Source: Oscillospiraceae bacterium (GTDB lineage: Bacteria; Bacillota_A; Clostridia; Monoglobales; WRBX01). Taken from it: a DNA stretch of 6,958 bases. The notes below the pieces were generated by a model. The model saw only the letters and a list, made by a program, of their open reading frames with translations. It had not been told where the DNA came from and made no database searches. Below are positions 4,411 to 6,958 of the stretch, piece by piece. The position numbers and the translations under genes are program-made. The stretch is from NCBI GenBank assembly GCA_009784335.1, contig WRBX01000031.1:1-6958 (forward strand). The letters are read 5' to 3'. Numbering within the stretch: position 1 is the stretch's first letter; the number at the start of each line of letters is the position of its first letter.

Positions 4411-5718
4411 GTTTTTAATTCGGCTCAAAAGCCAACATGATGCAATAATTAACAAGGGGATTATCGTGATGGCATATCGCTCCGTGGGGATGACGAGCAG
4501 GTGGGCGCAGATTATGAGGATTGTGAATGCTGAGATAAACAGCATTTTTTTATTAAAAAGACCGTAGATGATGCCGGTGAAGCCGAGGGATACGATGCCG
4601 TAGTGGATTATTTTTAGAAAATCATTGAAATATGGGATGCCTTGGGCAAAACCGTCGCCGGGGAGGTAATACCATATATTATAGAAAATCATGTTGAATT
4701 TGCCGATTGTGAACCATTTGAGGTAGAGAAGCGGCTGGGCGAGGAAGCCGCCTATTATGCGCGAGATGCCTGCTGCGGTTTCGGTGGTGTTTGCCGGCAA
4801 AACATAGGTTTCGATGCCGTTCATATAGGGGAATGTGCCGTGGAGAAGGGGATTGCCGCCTTGGGTGGCGAGGGGGATGAATTCGCCTAGGACGATGATA
4901 TTACGGAGCCACCAGGGGAGCATGATGAGGGTGATCGCGAGTGAGTACCATAGAAAATCTTTAATTAATAATGAATAATTAATGATGAATAATTGTTGTT
5001 GATTTGCTTTCGCAAATCTTTTTTTCTCATACATTTGTTGGAGAAGTGCGATTAAATAAGGTAAAAATAGTAATGGGAACAGGGTTGGGCGGATTAGGGC
5101 GGCTATGGCGAAGAGGGCGCCGGCGGTAATGTTGATGTAGGGGCGCGCCTTGGTGCGCCCGTCGGGACGATTGCCATCGTCCCCTACGAGATACTTTATC
5201 ACGAAAAATAGGTATAATAAGAAGAAAAACACATAAAGGGTTTCGGTGAGGAGCTGGATGGCGGCAGAGATGAATGGCGGGTAGCTTAGGAAAACGCAGG
5301 CGCCGAAGATGGCGAAGATGTTTATTTTAAAAGTCGCTGGATTACTTCGCTCCGCTCGCATTGACGATTCTACCACCATTTTTATGATAAAATAGGTTAA
5401 AATTCCGCTTGCGATGAAGAGAAGCGATTGGATGATTTGCACATTAAAAATGCTATATGAGCCGAAGATTTTATAAATCAGCGCAAGGAACAGGGGATAT
5501 AGCGGGGTGATATAGGCGTTGGGCACATCTGATAAATAGCCGAAATAGCTTTTTTCGATTAGGTTGATTGCGGTGGTGTGATAGTTTAGCGCATCGGTGC
5601 GGAGGGTGTAATCCAAATTTTGCGCGAATTTTAGGCAAGCGATGAAGGATAGGGCGGAGAACAGCGCTAAAATTAAGCTTGTGATTATTTGGTTTTTTCT
5701 TTGGACTAGAAATTTCAT
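4399..5718 (-). CDS. GT-C-type polytopic membrane glycosyltransferase with three in-frame repeat inserts
   Basis: This 439-residue protein has roughly 10-12 hydrophobic helices and resembles GT-C fold, PMT/ArnT-like (family 39-like) glycosyltransferases, which transfer sugars from lipid-phosphate donors at the outer face of the membrane. Supporting signatures in order: first extracytoplasmic loop RTDALNYHTTAINLI with candidate catalytic Asp42, TPLYPLFLALIYKIFG (71-86), LIRPTLFPLLFLP (208-220), PWWLRNIIVLGEFIPLATQGG (268-288) and ERYAITIIPLLI near the C-terminus. The acceptor and sugar cannot be read from the sequence. Three segments look foreign: residues about 118-131 (SSMRAERSNPATFK), 178-194 (VGDDGNRPDGRTKARPY) and about 242-253 (QLFIINYSLLIK). 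Each is encoded by a repeat element and falls between predicted helices. ATG 5718 lacks a ribosome binding site (TTACTTTTTTAAT precedes it). The stop lies in the terminator repeat shared with ecfT. The family-level call is fairly sure; the specific function is unknown. Confidence 0.85.
   Translation of the reverse strand: MKFLVQRKNQIITSLILALFSALSFIACLKFAQNLDYTLRTDALNYHTTAINLIEKSYFGYLSDVPNAYITPLYPLFLALIYKIFGSYSIFNVQIIQSLLFIASGILTYFIIKMVVESSMRAERSNPATFKINIFAIFGACVFLSYPPFISAAIQLLTETLYVFFFLLYLFFVIKYLVGDDGNRPDGRTKARPYINITAGALFAIAALIRPTLFPLLFLPYLIALLQQMYEKKRFAKANQQQLFIINYSLLIKDFLWYSLAITLIMLPWWLRNIIVLGEFIPLATQGGNPLLHGTFPYMNGIETYVLPANTTETAAGISRIIGGFLAQPLLYLKWFTIGKFNMIFYNIWYYLPGDGFAQGIPYFNDFLKIIHYGIVSLGFTGIIYGLFNKKMLFISAFTILIICAHLLVIPTERYAITIIPLLIIASCWLLSRIKNLNE
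4961..4994. repeat. AT-rich TTAAT(A/G)ATGAATAATT repeat inside the glycosyltransferase gene
   Basis: The stretch consists of overlapping near-copies of TTAATAATGAATAATT and TTAATGATGAATAATT. Read in the coding (minus) frame it gives QLFIINYSLLIK (about residues 242-253), between the helix ending near residue 228 and the one beginning near 254. Similar text occurs in the ecfT/glycosyltransferase intergenic region at 4348-4372. I recall INYSLLI/NYELRI-like peptides as translation products of abundant small repeats in several bacterial genomes; this is from memory, not a search. Confidence 0.7.
5001..5025 (+). terminator. Perfect hairpin plus T7 on the plus strand, inside the minus-strand gene
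   Basis: GATTTGC (5001-5007), loop TTTC and GCAAATC (5012-5018) form a perfect 7-bp stem followed directly by seven T (5019-5025). This is the form of an intrinsic terminator for rightward transcription, such as read-through from ecfT. It adjoins the AT-rich repeat insert and encodes RFAKANQ in the glycosyltransferase, so it may simply be part of the same inserted element. Confidence 0.4.
5137..5187. repeat. 51-bp palindromic element GTAGGGG...CCCCTAC inserted in frame
   Basis: The element is bounded by GTAGGGG (5137-5143) and its exact complement CCCCTAC (5181-5187). Inside are two hairpins: GGGCGC/GCGCCC (5141-5146 with 5155-5160) and GGGACGAT/ATCGTCCC (5164-5171 with 5176-5183, loop TGCC). 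Its 51 bp equal 17 codons and encode VGDDGNRPDGRTKARPY (residues 178-194), hydrophilic and unlike the membrane protein around it. GC-rich composition contrasts with the flanking AT-rich helix codons. I recall similar GTAGGGGCG palindromes as dispersed repeats in other genomes, unverified here. Confidence 0.8.
5327..5365. repeat. Palindromic GTCATTGCGAGCGGAGCGAAG-type repeat inserted in frame
   Basis: On the minus strand this reads GTCAATGCGAGCGGAGCGAA, then GTAATCCAGCGACTTTTAA, very close to a widespread dispersed bacterial repeat beginning GTCATTGCGAGC (family known to me from memory). Its 39 bp are a multiple of three and yield about residues 118-131, SSMRAERSNPATFK, in the loop between two predicted helices. 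A relative lies in the nusA leader (5834-5878): the first 21 bases agree at 18 positions and the last 8 at 7. Confidence 0.8.
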
Positions 5719-5732
5719 ATTAAAAAAGTAAC

Positions 5733-5738
5733 ATTATA
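5733..5738 (-). promoter_or_regulatory. Consensus -10 box TATAAT of the glycosyltransferase gene
   Basis: TATAAT on the minus strand ends 14 nt before ATG 5718, predicting a leader of only about 8 nt and no room for a ribosome binding site. No good -35 box lies at 16-18 bp; TTGACA on the same strand is only 10 bp upstream. The inverted repeat GTCAA-N4-TTGAC at 5750-5763 lies just upstream and could be an operator. Confidence 0.45.
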
Positions 5739-5758
5739 TGAATAATTTTGTCAATTTC

Positions 5759-5787
5759 TTGACATTTATAATGAAAATGCATATTAT
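5759..5787 (+). promoter_or_regulatory. Promoter for nusA (TTGACA-N17-TATTAT)
   Basis: TTGACA (5759-5764) and TATTAT (5782-5787) are spaced 17 bp, a perfect -35 and a 5-of-6 -10. Transcription should start near 5794, giving a leader of about 100 nt before GTG 5894. The leader contains the terminator-like hairpin and the palindromic repeat listed separately. The -35 overlaps the GTCAA-N4-TTGAC inverted repeat shared with the divergent gene. Confidence 0.7.
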
Positions 5788-5799
5788 TACAGTTGACAG

Positions 5800-5828
5800 A
5801 AGCGGAGGGCACCTCGGCTTTTTGTTTT
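5800..5828 (+). terminator. Terminator-like hairpin in the nusA leader (possible attenuator)
   Basis: AAGC-G-GAGG (5800-5808) pairs with CCTC-G-GCTT (5812-5820) across a GCA triloop, two 4-bp stems around a G-G mismatch, followed by TTTGTTTT. It starts only a few nucleotides downstream of the predicted transcription start. It could attenuate nusA transcription or be a relic of a repeat; the mismatch and the interrupted T-tract lower confidence. Confidence 0.45.
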
Positions 5829-5833
5829 AGGAA

Positions 5834-5878
5834 TTAAAAGTCACCGGATTGCTTGGGGCAAAAAGCCCTGCAATGACT
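5834..5878. repeat. Palindromic repeat in the nusA leader, related to the insert at 5327-5365
   Basis: The ends AGTC (5839-5842) and GACT (5875-5878), then ATTGC (5848-5852) and GCAAT (5870-5874), then GGGC-AAAAA-GCCC (5856-5868) fold into an interrupted hairpin. The left end TTAAAAGTC.C.GGATT.CTT is shared with the coding insert in the glycosyltransferase gene, as is the GCA(A/T)TGAC right end. The element ends 4 nt before the nusA ribosome binding site, so the folded RNA could influence nusA translation. Confidence 0.75.
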
Positions 5879-5881
5879 ATA

Positions 5882-5887
5882 AAGGAG
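5882..5887 (+). promoter_or_regulatory. Ribosome binding site AAGGAG for nusA
   Basis: AAGGAG is followed after 6 nt by GTG 5894. It decides the start in favour of GTG over the in-frame ATG at 5873, which lies inside the palindromic repeat and has no such site. Confidence 0.85.
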
Positions 5888-5893
5888 AGAAAA

Positions 5894-6958
5894 GTGAACG
5901 AGGATTTTATTGAGCTTTTAGACGGAATGTGTGAGGAAAAGGGGATTCCAAAGGAAGTTATTTTGGAGAAATTGGAGAAGGCGCTGCAAGCGGCGATTCG
6001 CAAGCATTTGGGTGTGAATCATGCGGCTGTGGCTAAGGTTGACCCTGTGACGGGCGAGATGACGGTTTACACTCATCGTGAAATTGTGCCGGATCGCCCG
6101 CCTTTTGACGAGGATACGCCTGAGGAAGAGCGCCCTGAGCCGATTGATTGGCAGACTCAGATTCCGATTAGCCAGGCCAAAGAATTTGATAAAAAAGCCA
6201 AGGTTGGCGGGTTTATAGATGTTTATGCTGATGTTGCGGAGTTTGGACGGATAGCGGCGCAGACGGCGCGGCAGGTTGTGATGCAGGGGCTTCGCGAGGT
6301 TGAGCGCAATATGGTTGTTGACCAATATGAGCAGCTGAAAGAGACGATTTTAACGGGCAGGGTGACTCGCATGGAGCGCGGCAATACCATGATAGAGATT
6401 GGCAATCAAGAGGCGATTTTGCAGCGGAACGAGAGCATTCCCGGCGAGATTTTCAAGCAAGGCGAGCTGATTAAGGTTTTCCTGATTGATGTTTCTAATA
6501 CTAAAAACGGCGCGCAGCTTTATATTTCACGCACAAATATCGGCTTTGTTAAGGAATTATTTAAGCGCGAGGTGCCCGAGATTGCCGATGGCACGGTGGA
6601 GATTAAGTGCCTTGCGCGCGAGGCCGGGGCGCGCACAAAGCTTGCTGTGATAACCAATGATGATAATGTTGACCCGCGCGGGGCGTGCATCGGCAATGCC
6701 GGCAGCCGCGTGAAAGCGATTTCCAATGAGCTGAATGAAGAGAAGATTGATATTATCAGATTTAGCGAGAATATAGAGGAATTTGTGACCGAGAGCCTAA
6801 GCCCCGCGACGATTACTAATGTGATTCGCAATGATGCCGAGAAGGTGTGCCTTGTGGTTGTGCCGGATGACCAATTGTCGCTTGCTATTGGGAAAGAGGG
6901 GCAGAATGCGCGGCTTGCGGCGAGGCTGACGGGGTGGAAGATTGATATTAAGAGTGAG
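5894..6958 (+). CDS. nusA: Transcription termination/antitermination factor NusA; 3' end outside window
   Basis: The 355 visible residues follow the NusA order. NusA binds RNA polymerase and nascent RNA in the cytoplasm and modulates pausing, intrinsic termination and antitermination. The N-terminal polymerase-binding domain spans about 1-135 (NEDFIELLDGMCEEKGIPKE at the start, then FGRIAAQTARQVVMQGLREV at 117-136). The S1 domain covers about 150-213 (ILTGRVTRMERGNTMIEIG, ending in LYISRT). KH1 covers about 220-290 (EVPEIADGTVEIK, then DPRGACIGNAGSRVKAI and NELNEEKIDII). KH2 follows to the window edge (PDDQLSLAIGKEGQNARLAA). An acidic, proline-rich stretch at 65-85 is the least conserved part. 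The GTG start has AAGGAG 6 nt upstream and gives the family's usual N-terminus. In many bacteria rimP precedes nusA; here a divergent glycosyltransferase gene occupies that place, and nusA has its own promoter. Confidence 0.97.
   Translation, partial: MNEDFIELLDGMCEEKGIPKEVILEKLEKALQAAIRKHLGVNHAAVAKVDPVTGEMTVYTHREIVPDRPPFDEDTPEEERPEPIDWQTQIPISQAKEFDKKAKVGGFIDVYADVAEFGRIAAQTARQVVMQGLREVERNMVVDQYEQLKETILTGRVTRMERGNTMIEIGNQEAILQRNESIPGEIFKQGELIKVFLIDVSNTKNGAQLYISRTNIGFVKELFKREVPEIADGTVEIKCLAREAGARTKLAVITNDDNVDPRGACIGNAGSRVKAISNELNEEKIDIIRFSENIEEFVTESLSPATITNVIRNDAEKVCLVVVPDDQLSLAIGKEGQNARLAARLTGWKIDIKSE

Noticed and set aside
4642..4890. 82-codon plus-strand frame inside the glycosyltransferase gene
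   Set aside because: Antisense to a continuous conserved membrane protein, with no supporting start signal or recognisable domain.
5873..5893. In-frame ATG 5873 as the nusA start
   Set aside because: It lies inside the palindromic repeat and has no ribosome binding site, and the NusA family N-terminus begins at the GTG 5894 product.
1..6958. tRNA, rRNA or known riboswitch
   Set aside because: I saw no cloverleaf, rRNA segment or recognised riboswitch motif in the intergenic regions; the structured elements found are palindromic repeats and terminator-like hairpins.

Overview
The window looks like a chromosomal segment of an anaerobic, Firmicutes-like bacterium. The evidence is strong GGAGG-type ribosome binding sites on several genes, a Firmicutes-type EcfT, a NusA of the usual bacterial architecture, and a large secreted protein of a glycine-rich type common in Clostridia. 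No 16S or other phylogenetic marker is present apart from NusA, so this placement is an inference.

Layout. Positions 1-3229 hold a leftward pair: a 71-residue XRE-type helix-turn-helix regulator (3014-3229), followed by a very large secreted, probably beta-helical surface protein (start 2925 or 3000) that runs off the left edge with 975 or more residues visible. The ribosome binding site of the upstream candidate start overlaps the regulator's stop codon, so the two genes are probably translationally coupled. Positions 3230-3545 are non-coding. They hold candidate promoters, a duplicated TGTAACAAA(C/T)TTGT box and a minus-strand terminator-like hairpin. Positions 3546-4340 encode EcfT, the membrane component of energy-coupling-factor vitamin and metal importers. 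It stands alone, behind a near-consensus promoter so close to the ATG that the mRNA should be nearly leaderless. Converging on it is a 439-residue GT-C-type membrane glycosyltransferase (4399-5718, minus). The 58-bp gap between the two stops, with both stop codons, lies inside an inverted repeat that probably terminates both transcripts. Positions 5719-5893 are a divergent promoter region with a strong rightward promoter, a terminator-like hairpin and a palindromic repeat. nusA starts at GTG 5894 and runs off the right edge with 355 residues visible, through KH2.

The most unusual feature is the glycosyltransferase gene. Its reading frame has absorbed three unrelated palindromic or low-complexity repeat elements (5327-5365, 5137-5187 and 4961-4994), each without a frameshift and each in a predicted loop between membrane helices. 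Relatives of two of them sit in the neighbouring intergenic regions (5834-5878 and 4336-4410). This resembles the protein-coding insertion of palindromic elements known from Rickettsia.

The genes do not form one pathway. Three themes link them: repeat elements used as both coding and non-coding sequence, two genes (ecfT and the glycosyltransferase) without a Shine-Dalgarno sequence and with a -10 box very near the start codon, and a regulator physically coupled to a large surface protein.
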